This document shows positions 11,081-27,200 of a stretch of 64,000 nucleotides of DNA, one piece after another. A program made the position numbers and the translations under genes. The stretch spans positions 25,174,118-25,238,117 of the forward strand of contig OZ038320.1 of assembly GCA_964035795.1 (NCBI GenBank). Reading direction: 5' to 3'. How positions within the stretch are numbered: position 1 is the first letter of the stretch; each line of letters starts with the position of its first letter. The stretch is from Pterobdella sp. o SKG-2022 (Eukaryota > Annelida > Clitellata > Hirudinida > Piscicolidae). The notes beneath the pieces are model-generated. The model did not search any database, was not told the DNA's origin, and was given only the letters and a program-made list of their open reading frames with translations.

Positions 11081-12132
11081 CTGCAATTATTTTTGAAACT
11101 CTTACTGTAGTTATTGATATTTTTATTTAACCCATTACTATTATATATATTACTCCTAATGTTTAAATAAAAAACTCGGCGTTTCACTTGACGCGAGGAA
11201 GGATTAGTTTTTTGGGATAAACTTAACAAAAAATCTCTAGAGTATGACATTTTTTTACGTAAAAAGTATTTCGAAATAAATATAAGTTACTTAGATAAAT
11301 ACTACAGTTTTTAAAATATCGCTAACGTATAACGTATAAACTTACGATCGAAAAAAAAATTTCGAAAACTTGAAAAAAGTTAAGCTAAAGTTTTCATAAT
11401 AAAATTCTAAAATAATGTGTCCAGAAAGCAGAAAAAATAACTTTGAAAATCAAAGTTCGCAAACAGTCGAACATGTCGGTTGCTAAACAAAGAATTATTA
11501 TTTATAAATATTCTTATGAATGTAATTTAGTTTTAAAATTAAAATCCTTTGAAGACAGAATTATTTTAAAAAATTTATTTAAAATCTGAACGTCTTGAAA
11601 TACTTTAAAACATATAAAAATCTAGATGAAATAAAAACATTTTAAAAAGTTGAAATACTGTTAAGGTGAGATTCGAGGTGGAATGTGAAAACTAAGTGAA
11701 AAAAACTACGCTATATTAACAGTATAATGAAATTTTACCGCAAAGAAAGATAACATCTTATACATTATGACAATACCAAACAATGATTATAATACTTCTC
11801 AAATAACGAACTCTGATTGAATAACTAGCACATTTGTATAAAAATAATTTAACATTGAATATGCATAAAAATATCAAATATGATAAACAGTTGACTTTGA
11901 ATGTTTGAAACATAGCATGATAAAACAACTTTGTGAACACTATAAAATAAATAACAGATATAAAGGTATATTCAAAATTATGCCCTCAAAACGTATAAGA
12001 CGAGTAAACCTTATAACAAACAAATACGTTATTTTCTCTCGTGTATATACTCATGATTAATGACACATATTCTATAGACAGATATTACATATGCATATAT
12101 CATCTAATTAATTGAAATATTCAAATCCGTCT
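11081..12132. other. Noncoding interval upstream of the retroelement and downstream of ZC4H2
   Basis: AT-rich sequence, no gene supported. It contains the presumed 3' UTR and polyadenylation region of ZC4H2 near 12000-12130. Confidence 0.5.
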
Positions 12133-14329
<2,197 letters not shown>

Positions 14330-14769
14330 TGTTTTTTAATTATTCGTTTAATACCATCAACAACAAAGAAAACACATTAAAAAATTTCAAAAAAGTAATA
14401 TTCAAGTGAAAACATGAAAAACTTAGTTATTATTTATTTCAAATATCAAACAATATATACGGATTCAAAATTTTTTTTTTACCTATTTAAAAGGTAAATC
14501 AGATTTTGATATACACTTGATTTTCAAATGTAATGTTCCTGATTAAATTTATATTATGTTCTAATTCATAGGCTTTTAACATTGTTTCTTAGTTACTTTT
14601 AAAAATTTTGTTCTTTTTAGTTTCAACTTTAGTTTTGCTGAGTATTTTGAGGCTAGTTCGATTTGTATATCTAAAAAGTTGTATTCATTCAATACGTTTG
14701 AAATTGTTGTTATTAATCCCTTCAACAATGCCTACTGTGATTATTATCTTACCTATTAAAAAATAGTTG

Positions 14770-14802
<33 letters not shown>

Positions 14803-15882
14803 ATTATAAAAATGAAAGATTTTATTATTTAGCTTTTAAGCTACTGTTCATTGATAGATTGTTTCAAAATCTGAAAACTTTTTGAAAAACAGTATCAAAA
14901 AATTCAATTTTATTTTTTTCAATTGCCATCAACTTTATAGTAGTTAAAGTTTTAAAAGTTACTCTATTCCTCAGTACTTTGTAACTTGCATTAATTTTCT
15001 AAGATCACTTTCACTGAAAACCTAGTACTTCAAGGTAAACAATCTTTTTGTAAATTCAAAACAAAATCTCAAGAAAAAATTTAGGATAAATTTATATATT
15101 TTCAAAATTTAGTATGATTTCAATATTAAATAGTCTAATTGTACAGTTAACTTTGCACTTGATTAAGTGATCTAGTATAATGCCAAGACATATTGATTTG
15201 GAAAAGTTCAATATAAATATGCTAAAAAGTTTTTTTTATTCATAAGGCATTTTTACCAAAGAATATAACTTTCTTGCTTAGTCTTAAATATATAAATGAG
15301 TTTAAACGGTCTTAATATACATTCTTTTTTAATGTTTAATTAAAATCATTTCCATAAATTGTTGAATATTGCGTATCCTTACAATAAGTATATACCATGT
15401 TAAAAATTCTCAATCTTTATATAAGGACCTGTTAATTATTTTCACAGATTCAGTTAGTAAAACTTAAATACCAAAGATGAATGATTTAAATTATTCTAAA
15501 AGACTTTTAATGTCTAAAATGTTTTCAATTAAAATTTAACATTTAATGATATTTATAGATCTATATTAATCATCCTAATTGGAGGTTTTTGATATAAATA
15601 TTTAAAAATAATTAAAGTTATGTTTTAGAATGTCTTCTATTATATATAGATAATTAAATTAAGCTAAGCTATCACAGTAATTTTTAAGATGTTAAAATTA
15701 AATTTTTCATTGACTATTCACTAATTTATTTTTTACTGTAGGCGCTTAACTTATAATAAATTTCAAACAAATTATAATCAAATTTTTGAAATAGACTTTA
15801 CGGTTTAAGTGACAGCTGGGTTAAATAATTTTTTGAAATAAATGAATAAATATACATTAAAGTCATCAATTTTGCCATCAGA
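14330..15882. other. Region between ZC4H2 and the ITPRID-like gene
   Basis: Head-to-head spacer of about 1.5 kb. It contains an AT dinucleotide tract near 14771-14795 and no supported gene. Upstream exons of the ITPRID-like gene could lie here but I could not place any. Confidence 0.5.
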
Positions 15883-18800
15883 ATGCAAGATCTCTTCAAC
15901 GATGCCGATGATATACTACGAGGCATAGGTTTCAGTACCAGGTCTCTTTCCTCAAATACTAATTCAAGAAATTTGAGCCAGCGGCTTCCCGCAAGGTAAG
16001 GCTATAAAAGGGCAAATAATGTGTCTGTTATATAGAATGCAAGGTATGTGTTTAGTTTATTTGCCCAACGTATGACATATGGTTATAGAAGAAAAACCTT
16101 ATCAACCAAACACACTATTACTTGTCATATTTAAATAGGAAAAAATAGTACTAAGTCATTAAACCGTTTGAATTCAAATCTTATGTCTTGCATGTTTGCC
16201 TGTGTCCCTTGACAAACAAATCAAAAATTCAGGTTTTTTAAAAAGCCTTCAGTAGCTAATGAAATAATATCTGATTCCCACAAAGCCTTTGACCCTCTCA
16301 AAAGCCAAGAAATCGATGATTTTAGTAATAAAAGTCTACCATGTTCGAAAGGAGATTGCATTAATACTATATTAGAATATCTTTTATCGATCCAAGAAGG
16401 TTTGTGGAAGATAAATTAACGTTAAAAATTTTCATAGTATAACGGAATGCACAATAATTTTGTTGAAGTGGTAACATTATATAAAACAATATTAAGTAGT
16501 GAAGATACTTCAAGTTGAATTTCATTAAGTATGTTCCACTAGTCTTTATATAGAATGTTAAATTGAACAAACTTTAGTTTAACTTATATTTTCATGATTA
16601 AATTTTCAAAATTTTAGATGACGAAAAAATTCCTGCAACGGACGACTTTAAAAAAATTTCTATTGTTAATATTGAAGACAATACAGCCGAAAAGTATATA
16701 AATAAAGAATCTAACCATTCAAAACTTTTAAGAATTGGTTCATTAAAAGAAAGATTTTCAGAAAAATTCTCCGACAATCAAGCATTTTCTTTCATAAACA
16801 ACTATCTTCAGGAAAATTTAAATAACAAATTGAAAAATCCTGATAAATTAAAAAATTTTGAAAACTCTGAAAAATTCATCGAAAACTTAAAGCCAAAATC
16901 GACAAACAGTGCTCTCGAGTCAAACATGCATAAAGCCGTTTATTCTGATCGCCACAAAAAAGATTCTTTAAAATGGTCAATAAGTGCTCCTGTTTATTCT
17001 TATCAACAGTCCTCAAACCAATCGGTGCGTCCTATTTTGAGACAGACTCCCAAAGGTACATATTATTGGACTATACTACAGCCTTCTAACTTCACTCACC
17101 TCGAATCCAATGGCTACTATGATACTATGCCTTCTGTTGAAGTTCCTGAGTCTTACAATACTTCTAAGGTTGACTCAAATAACACTTTACTCAATGTTAA
17201 AAAACTTTTGATTCGACTTCTTCAACTGAGCAACGTACCAGTCAACCTCATCGAGGATCCCGACCTCCATAGTGAGCGCATCAGAAGGATCCCTAAAAGG
17301 TTGCATATAAGTTTCCAAGATCTAGTTTTCGTATTGAAGTTGTTCACCTTCTCGACTATTGTTAATTAATAATAACAGTTTTTATCATTTATTCATTTAT
17401 TTACAAGGTTCTTTAAAAAGCCTTCGATAGATCGCCAAAAAGACACCTTATTGAGGTCATACAGTGAAAGCCAACTCGACAGTAACGTCAACACACAACA
17501 TGATGTCGACCTCAAGGAGCACATGCCGTCAACTAGAGAGCGAACATTGATGAATAAGTCTCTTTTGTTAGAATCAAAATTCTTCAATAAAATCGACCCC
17601 GTCTCTTTGAAATCCGAAAAAGTTTCCTTCACAGATAGTAATAGTATTGATAGAACGAGTATTGATGAGGAGAAACGTGATAGCATTGTTAGTGAAAGCA
17701 CAAGCACAGCTGAGACTTCTGGATGGAGCATATCTGAATCCAGTGGGTCTGTGGCTAAAGATTATGAACTCGAAAAGTTGGCTATTACAATTTCTTGAGA
17801 CAATATGACTATTACGAATAATTCAAGGATTTAATCTTAATACTCAAATAAGAAAATTTTATAAAATAATCTCCATTCTTTTATTTTATAAAAATCGTAT
17901 TTTTTATGTTATTCTTATCAATACAAATACATATTCAAATTTTAGGTATTACTCATCAAAGAACTTACTTAAAATACCAACCAATGACAATGATGATAGT
18001 GCTAGTTGCCACAGTGATAGAACAGCAACCAATGAAAATGAAAGATTCTTCACAACTTTAGCTTCATTAGATGATGAAGAGTCAGGCATATATAACAACA
18101 ATATTTTTAACATACTCGATAGTGTAGAAGATGGTTATGTTATGCCTGGAGACTCTGCGGCTAATGAACAAGCTACTAAGGTAATATAATTGACACGTTT
18201 TATTATTATCTTATTAATGAATTTTTAGTAAAGTTTCAATAGGAAATATGTTGAAAGGCTGTTGGCACATATTTTTTGTTATGCCATGTTTTTCAGTCGT
18301 TTTTTTTACCTACTTACGTTGTTAAGCCATATTATGACCTTACTGAAATCTTTTAATTCATCATAATATATTATACTTCTGTAAATGCCCCAATAATTAA
18401 AGCTAATAGTAGTTGGCCGAAATTATTTTAATAAATATTAATTGTGTTTTATAATGTAATTATCATATCCAGAAACGACCGAAAATGAGGGAAATACGCT
18501 CGTTGAAAGTCCGGCAAAATCTAGAAATATCACATAACAGTTGCGTTATTTCATTATAATCTAATCTTTAACTCATATAGTGTCTTGAAATTTTAACGGA
18601 ATAAAAAAAATTATTTTTTGAAAATTTTGTTAACTTATATTGAGAAAAAAAATATGCATTAAAAAAATGCCGCCATCTTCGACCTTAAAACTTCCTTCAT
18701 CATTGCAGGAGTATTGACAAGACAACGCAGTTCCCAATCCGACAGTAGTGGGTATGCTGATGGAGAATTCACTGATGTTGGTGTTTAAGTGCCATTTTAG

Positions 18801-21351
18801 TGTCGTAATTTGACTTTAATATTATCTACTGAGTTCTTAAAACTCACTGTTACTTTAAGATACCATTTTAGTTCGATTCTTTTCATCGACTTTTTTTAGT
18901 TGTAATTCTGAACACAACAGAGCTTTTCTTTTTTCCACACATCACAACAAGAAGGAGACAAGCTATCTCCAATAGAAGATGAAGTCTCAGATATGCCACC
19001 CACAATAGTTACAGAAGCCTGTAGTACCCACCATACTCCTCTTGAAGGTTTCACCCTTATATAGCAATAAGAAAACTTTAATGGTGAAATTGAATGTTGA
19101 AAATTTGTTTAACCTCATTTTTGTTTTCTTAAATCTTATGACATGATTTTTTATTTGTTTCTAATATACTCTGGATATTTTTCAAAAGATTAAAAAAGCT
19201 TAAAAAATAATGAAAAAGTTTGTTTATTTATGCAAATATACCCCTGGTTCTTACTGCTTCTAAGCATTAACGAAATAACCTTCATTTGAATAAGTATCTT
19301 TGAAGCATAAAAACTATCTATTATTTTTATTACATTCGATTTCTTATAAATTGTTTCAATGAATTCAAAAATTTTTATGTAAACTTCTCAATATATCCAG
19401 GTGAAAACACAGTAGTAGAGAGTTTATCAAACGATATCAACGTTAGATCAATCTTTCATTTTGGCAATATGGATGATGCTTATGAATTAGGCAAAGAAAT
19501 CACATTGCTTGTAACACCCGGTAGCATCAACACCACCACTACAGATGACGATGTTTTCTTGAATTCAGAGTTCAAAAAGGAAAATAATGATAATCAAAAT
19601 GAGGAAGAATATGAAAGGAATGCTAGACTGTGTTTACAGTTTAAAAATTCACAATACAAAGAATGCGACTATTCAGCAAAAGAAAAAAACCCTGCAATAA
19701 CTGATAATAAATCAGAATTGAATTTAATTTACAAAAATAGAACCTATTCTTGCGGTGCTAAAAATAAATCCTTTTCTCTCTATGATAGAAAACTACAGAA
19801 TATTCGGCCTCAATTCTTTAGGTATACAGGTGAAAATATTGATTTCAATAATAACATAACCACCGAAAACAACAACAGTACAATAAATAATAAAATAAAA
19901 AACGTTGGATACGATGTATGCGATAATACTTTGGAATGTGCAAACAAATTGAATAGTGACAGGTGGCTCACGGCCAATAAAGACCTTACTAGATGTAAGT
20001 TTAGACTTATATTTACAATTGTTTAAATAATTTTATAAAGTTTATGAAGGACAAAATTTCATATTATATATTTCATTGTGTAATATATTATATATAATAT
20101 GAAATAATATAATATATATGATTATGTACGTAATACTTTTACAAGTCAATTAATAGGTCACCCTTAGCAGGGGTTTCTGTTACACACTAGATAGGTTTCA
20201 CAGGGGGCTATGCCATGTTAAAAATGCTTCCAAAAATACGATTCTAGTTGAAATTTATAATTGAAAACGCAGATTCAAATTTTTTGTCAAGTAAACTTTT
20301 TGCTGTTAATTTCATCAGATATCAATTGTTGAATATAGTTATCGTTAATATTGAAAAGCTTGGTTGTTGGACGGTTTGAAACATTTTATTTATCAATTTA
20401 GTTATTTAATCATATGAACCAGATTTTCAGATATTTTATGTATTTTTGTTGTGATCAAGAGCCTAAAAATAGCAATCCTATAATTGTGTTTTATTAACGT
20501 AACATAGTTAAAGCTCCCCAAATTAGTTTGAAGCGTGACAAATACTACAGATATATAATTAACCAAAATTTTGAAGAATATAAGACGCTGATTCATACCA
20601 TTTTAATCTAGTCAATTTTCGCACGTCCATTCATAATGAAATTTTTTAAATTCTTTGTTTTAGTTATCAAGTATTTCAAGTACAGATACTTGATAATGTT
20701 ACTTTGTTAATGAAAAGCTTTGTACTTCATAAAATTACCTTTAGTGTTCAAATAATTTGCATTATTCACTTTGGTTAAAGAAGATTATTATATTTCAATA
20801 GAAAAATCATATTTGGTTCGTTTTCAATATTTGAATTCATTTTGAAAACTGTGAAGTTTGTTTCTTGAAGATTTAACGTAACCTGTTTAATTATTGATAA
20901 AACATAAATCACTCAAAGCAACTATATAAGAATATTTAAATAATCAGTTTTTTCTTGCACTTTAAAATGTCACATTTAGCAAAAAACTTCGTGGTTCAAA
21001 TAAAACTATTAAGCGTTTAACGATTTTGATTTTATGACTTTGGCTTGAAGAGTTCTGTTGTCAACTATTCATTCTAGTGCTTATATTTAATCACTAGCGG
21101 TATGCCTCGCTAGTGAGACTAAATATTGTTAGTTTTCACTTGAAATAGAATAGCATTGTATAAAAGTCGTTTTACTGGAATGATTGCTGAAATTTTTAAT
21201 AAAATAATTTCGATAATTCATTTTTGATTAAATTTTATTCATGAACAACGCTTGATGCTGACATGAACTTCAATTTTTACCAGGTAAATCCCAAGATAAG
21301 AAGTGTCATTTAACAAGACAACGTTCCTTCACTGACACCGAAATGAATTGA
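15883..21351 (+). CDS. ITPRID/KRAP-like (IP3-receptor-interacting) protein
   Basis: Proposed exons: 15883-15995, 16233-16399, 16618-17299, 17408-17776, 17946-18180, 18473-18539 (weak), 18709-18780, 18955-19047, 19401-19994, 21284-21351; phases fit throughout. The start DDILRGIGF...RLPARFF resembles the KRAP IP3-receptor-interacting domain (ILLDLGFG...IPARFF) of ITPRID1/2 and TESPA1, and QRSSQSDSSGYAD resembles another conserved stretch of that family. Those proteins tether IP3 receptors to actin or signalling complexes. The rest is Ser/Asn-rich and disordered. The arginine/FFKKPS junction occurs twice (exons 2 and 4). A stop at 17796 would give a shorter form if the weak 17776 donor is not used. 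The first exon could be preceded by others. The family call is moderate. Confidence 0.55.
20664..20750. repeat. Partial family B hairpin element
   Basis: GTTACTTTGTTAATGAAAAG, then CTTTGTACTTCATAA, then TTAGTGTTCAAA, match the right half of the elements at 7991 and 38354. A small 10-bp inverted repeat (TATCAAGTAT...ATACTTGATA) precedes it. It lies in the last intron of the ITPRID-like gene. Confidence 0.65.
21085..21125. repeat. Small hairpin CACTAGCG/CGCTAGTG
   Basis: TCACTAGCG and CGCTAGTGA flank an 8-nt loop, with weaker flanking pairing TATTTA/TAAATA. Possibly the centre of an old hairpin element; the nearby AACTTCGTGG piece (20980s) matches family A. Confidence 0.55.
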
Positions 21352-24277
21352 GTCTTTGAATGATAGCATTAAAACGATTGATATCATATCATTAAGCTCA
21401 ATTCAGTCTATCAATCAAATTCCTCGACTTAAAATTACTAAATGAAACATAAACTATAACATGCGGTAGCATCTTAAGAATATATATGGTATAAGTTATG
21501 ATTAATCTCTGTTTATCATTGATGTATTGAATTTTATATTGGCTAATAAAAAATTTAAATTAACAATGGCACAAAATTGTAAAAATGCTTATGAGCTTAG
21601 ACGAATGCTATAAAAGATGTTTAAGAGGGAGGTTGGCCTTTGAAGCTTAATGGCTTTTATTGATTCATGATCATTGTTCATCAATACATTATAAGTGTTA
21701 GTGATTGTTTCAAACCAATGAAATTTCAAGATTCATAGATCTTTTCAAGATTTTTATTGATTTTGTTTTCACATGCAATAATTTGTTTTAGTTTTGATTT
21801 CATTACTTTTTATATGTATTAAAACAAGTTCGATTAACCTACTTGTAATTCTTTTGAAAATCAATCTTTTTCATCAATACTGGTTCCCCCCTCTCGGATT
21901 CATAATTGGACTTGATACCTGAAACCACCGATGTTTCAAAATATTTTAAACGACTTATTAGTTAAAACTTCTTTCAATTTTCATAATTGTTCATAAAAGT
22001 TTAACATCTAATTCTTCAAATGTTCATTCAATTAAGAACTCATCCTAAAAATAGATTTACACCGAAACGAAATATGATTGTATTAGTGCCATTGACAAAT
22101 TTTTGAGCTTTTTTGAATATTTTTTAAACTTTCACTTGATTTATTTTCGACTGTCAAATTATATAAACCAAAATTTATTTGTTATTCGATGCATAAACCA
22201 TTCCATTATGTTCGTGTCTTTTTCAGTCAGGCTTTTTATAATATTTATTTGAAAAATATTTTTTGAAAACTAACATTGTGATTTTTGAAAGCCTTGATAC
22301 ATTTTTATTCTATTTATAAACTCGTATTTTTAAATGATTTATTTGAATTCTCAAAATCAAATTCTGGTGTACTTATTCGAATATGATTAATTGTGTGTAT
22401 TTGTTGGATAGTTTTTTTGAGAGATTTTGTTTTGCCAATGTTTCTCTAGATTAACAGTGTTTGTCGTGTCCATGATTTTCAAGATCTTTACAAATGCCTT
22501 GAAGATTTTTATAGTTTCGAATGAAGTTTTAAAAAATGCTTTTCACATGTGTTCATTATGAAACAGAGTTTATTTTATGAATAAAATAAATAATTTCTAT
22601 TGTCAAAACTGTAAAAGATACCTACGATGTCTCTAAAAAATTAAATTTTGATTGTATGTTCAATTTCGTGAAAGAAACTAAAAAAATGAAATCATAAAAC
22701 TATTTGACATCTTTATAACTTGCTAGACTTTTTAAAATATTGATTATTTAATGATTTTTAGCAAATTCCACGAGTTATTTTAAAACTTTGAGGATTGGTT
22801 TGTCACTGATAAAATATTAGTGGTAATATCAAAAGTTATGGTTGAAAAAAGATTTTAAAACTTTGCTGTTGAAAATAAGGAAACCCAAAAATTAGAGTTT
22901 TTCTTTAGTTTATACTTAATAATCAAAAAATTTTGTATAGTTTTAAAAAATTATTCAAACTTTATTTCGATTTTAACTCTAAAATGAGAAGTTTTTTGAA
23001 TAAATTTATTTAAAAACTAATTTTCGACGAGATAGAACTTATAAAATAATCAGTAACTATACTAACTTTTTCAACAGGCACTTCGCGCTAGCGAAAAAAG
23101 CATTGATTAGCTTTTGCCTAGTTGATGAACCAATCATAGAACTCAAAAAAAATTGTAAAAGTACTGAAATAATCATTTTTAGAAGTTTTATGAAAAAAAA
23201 AACTAACGTTTTTTAACTAACAAAGCTTTTTGTACACTCCGTGAATATTTAAACATTCTTATACATGAATATTTTCAAAAAAAAAAACTAACCTTTTTCA
23301 AAGCCTATGATTGGTCCAATTTAAAACAGCTTTTTGCAGCTTGGAACTTCTTTAACTTTTTCATAAGGTCTAACTTATCGAATATTAATTTCATTAAATA
23401 AATTTTTTTAAAAAACTCTTCATTTTGAAGTTAAAATCAAAATATTATTAAAAAAAGATACATACCATTTCTCTAAACAAATTTTTAGCTGCATTTATCA
23501 TTTGAATGAATTCACTGAGAAAATTGGAATAAATTTTATTTTGAACGTTTAAATTAACTATTTTCGTAGTGTTTTTTCAAACTGAATATAAATTCAAGGC
23601 CCTTACTGATTATTTTCACATAAATACGCGCTTTTCAGTTGAATAAGCATTAATTATTTTTATTGAATTAAAAAAAACCTGTTAACTCGAAGTGTGTTAA
23701 ACAAAATTTTAGATTTTCCAATGCCGTAGTGTACAGCTTTCAGGCTACCTTTGACATTTGCTTTAATAAATGAGAAAAAATATTAGTTATTTCTTTTTGG
23801 CTCAATAATGTCAACCAAATCTGATTTTTGTTTTGAGCGATCTCACAAGCCTAAAGCTTGGTGAGTGTCTGAAGTCAATAAATCTATATTAAGAAAGGTA
23901 CATATGAAAAAATCCTCAAAAAGCATATTGAATCAACTTATAAGTGATTTTGAGTTTACATATTTTCTAAAATGCTGAAGAGGTTCAAGATAACACTTTG
24001 TTATTAACCCTTTGGTAGTTTTGCATATATTGTTATTCGGGATATGGTTTTGTTTTATACAGAGTTATAAAAGAAAAATTTAATTAAAATTCAAAATATT
24101 TGATTTGGAAACAAAAACATTGTTAATCAAACTTAAAAAAAAAAACAATCCTTAGTTTAACTTTTATCAGAGCGCCAAGCAAAGTCAAAGTAAAGTTAGC
24201 GCGAAAGACTTGATAAGCAGATTATATAATTTCACAATTTTTTTTCAAAGTTAAAATTGTTACTTTTGTTTGTTAAA
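21352..24277. other. Repeat-containing interval before RAD21
   Basis: No coding signal recognised. It contains the foldback element at 22943-23458. The last few hundred bases are the presumed RAD21 promoter region. Confidence 0.5.
22943..23458. repeat. About 0.5-kb foldback element
   Basis: The left arm (22943-23045) and the reverse complement of the right arm (23365-23458) align along most of their length, for example CGATTTTAACTCTAAAATGA against GATTTTAACTTCAAAATGA, then AGTTTTTT and AATTTATTTAA. Inner pairing includes ACCAATCATAG and CTATGATTGGT. No open frame lies between the arms. It reads as a nonautonomous foldback repeat of unknown family. Confidence 0.7.
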
Positions 24278-27200
24278 ATGTTTTATACACATTTTTTATT
24301 AGCAAAAAAAGGCCCTTTGGCGAAAGTTTGGTTAGCGGCCCATTGGGATAAGAAACTTACAAAAGCTCATATTTTCGATACCGATCTAAAACTTTCTGTG
24401 GATGCCATCATTCATCCGAAAGTTAAATTGGCTTTAAGAACCAGCGGGCATCTTTTGGTTGGTGTCGTAAAGATTTACAGCAGAAAGCTTAATTATTTGC
24501 TGGGAGACTGCAATGGTTGGTTTCAAACAAAAATAAAATGTAAAAACTGATCGAAAATAAAAATTTATTCAAGAGGCTATGATGCGCATAAAAATGTCTT
24601 TTCGGCCAAACATAATGGAAAGTTCTTTGGAAGCGGCTACACTGGCCCCTTCTCTTTTGATCTTAGCAGAAAACATACCATACCATCTCCATGCTCTTGA
24701 ATATGCTGATCCATTGAGGTTAGTTATAACGTGAAGGTTCTGGTGTCAAACTATGATTATATTATTTTATTGATAATTTTATATTTAACGATAAACTACA
24801 TATTACATTTAATTAAAAAGAATTTTTAAAGAAAATGATAAAGTTATTTTTATAGTTCTATTTGACAAACTTCTTGACTAATTTGAGTAAAACCTCATCT
24901 TTGTTCTGTGAATTTTATCAACTAAAAAATTGATTGTATGGTTTTTAATAAATAATGAAAATTACAGTGATTACCAAGCTTCAGAAAGAATGGCTGAACT
25001 TCAAACCAGAAACGAGGAAATTTCTATGATAGAAGACATGCCTTGTATGCATTGATTCATATTGATTTTTATAGTTTTTTATTATAGAAACTTAAATTTT
25101 TCTTTAAATTGAATATTAATACTTTTCTAGTGTTCAGTTTTCCTGAGGAAGAAGAAGAAGAAGAAGAAGATGATTTCTTAAAGCTACCTTCAAAAAATGC
25201 AACCTTAGTTGATGAACACAATATGTCATATTTAGAATCATTGGGTAACATTCTGGCAGCTACTCCTAAACAGAAGACCATAGAAGAAATCCCAGGTAAT
25301 TCATTTATGGCATATTTTTCTTTTCACTATCAAGCAATCATCTAAGCTAACATTCAGCTCGAAATCATTGGAACTCAAAATTGTATGCCCATTTTTGCGT
25401 AATTTTCTTTGCTATCCAGACTATAAATAAAATTTTGGTTTATGGCTACAGGTCCAATCCATGCTAACATGAAATCTAATGTAAAACAATGAAGAGCCTT
25501 TTAAAAGCAACAATATCCTTGAATTCAATTTTTTTATTAGTTAGAAATTTTAATGGTTTTTCAATTAAATACATATGATGAATATCTTGAAATAAATAAA
25601 AAGATAAAGGTTTAAAAAATTATTTTTTTGTTTGTTTTACATTAACTTAAATTTTAAAATGTTATGAAACAAAGCATATTCACAATTAATGAATTCTGAT
25701 TACAGATAGGAGGGAAAATATGAGTGTACAGCTCTTCAACAACACCATACAATCTATAAGAGAACCTTCACATACAGACCATGCTTTTGAAGAAAATAAC
25801 AATGAGAATGTTTTTAATGATAATACTCCCATAGATGATACAACAAATGAAACTAGAGATGTTATAGATGCAACAGCTACTATGGATTTAGCACCTCTGG
25901 TTCTTAAGCCTTTTGACCAGTCTTTTATGGGTTTGTGAATATTGTCTTAATATATTTTTTGTTATTTCTTATAGACATTGCTTTTACCTTGTTTCATATT
26001 TTTCAGTTTTTCTTTAAAATTATGAATTTTCTATTTAAATTTTTTCAAAAAAAAATAATTTTGAAAAAGCAGAACCACATAATTAAACTAATGTTTTATG
26101 ATTTTTGTTTATAAATCATCAGTCAAAGGGGTGAAGATGAAGAAGAAGGCTCGCCACTTGATTGTTGATAACATCAAAAGCCTTTCCAGTGCTTTGATGA
26201 GGAAACATTCAAAAGACACGAGTGATTTGCTCACAAAGTTCCAGCTTGCTCCTCCAACCCACTCCATGATGTTCCTCAAGGAGAAGAATGCTTGCTCAAG
26301 CCTCTTTTGTGATATTCCTCGCAAAGATGTTTTTAGCAACAAACTGATCAACGTGGGTTTGTTAGGATATCATGTTTTCATATTTTATTGAAGTTTTTTT
26401 CTTTGTTAAATGAACAAAAAGCAAAAATTTTAATTCTGAAAACTTTTAATGTTGAAAATGTTGGCGTGGAATTGAATTTGGATAAGTTAAGTTCAAACCT
26501 CCATTTATTCAGAATACAAACTTTTCTCACTGTTTCTTGAACATCACTGAACATGATAAGCAATCTATAGAAGATTGTTGTCAATGAGCTTTTAGATAAA
26601 ATGAATTTTTTAATATTTAAAATAATTTCACAGTTCCACAAACAAAACCTGATAACTCAAGCTGAGGACCAATTAGAAGATGAAGAGGATATGATTAAAA
26701 GGAATAGGATAGATGGCATCAGAAAATCCCCTGCTAGGGTTGAAGAGGCCAATGAGGTTGAAGTCAGTGTTCTGAAAGATGGTTCTTCACGTGGTTTGTT
26801 TAATAATTGTTTGCAATGCTGTTTCATGGCTGGGTATACAACATTGCTTTGCTGTTTAATTATTAATTCAAAGTTGTAGGTTTAAATAAATTATCATTTA
26901 AAATTGATTAGTTTTGTTTTATAGGATTTATATAATGTTATTCTTTAAATATAACTGCAGGAACCCCCAATCCGAAAAATCAGTTCACTTCATTGATATC
27001 AGCAGAAACAGCATCATTCAGGTCAATTGAGGTGGCAAGAGATGACCAAGGAGAGGCAAGGTCACCAATCGTGGATGTTTCTAGAAAAAATGCATCTAAC
27101 ACCAAAGATCTATTACCTTTAGAGAGGATAGAAAACAGCATGTCAATCCAGGATGCATCCATCCATGCAGTAGAAAATATCACTGATCTTGACTTGAACC

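Noticed and set aside
14771..14795. Alternating AT tract as a regulatory or Z-DNA-like element
   Set aside because: Simple dinucleotide repeat, common in AT-rich DNA, with no further support.
25069..25281. Poly-Ser open frame on the minus strand
   Set aside because: Complement of the poly-Glu codons in a RAD21 exon.
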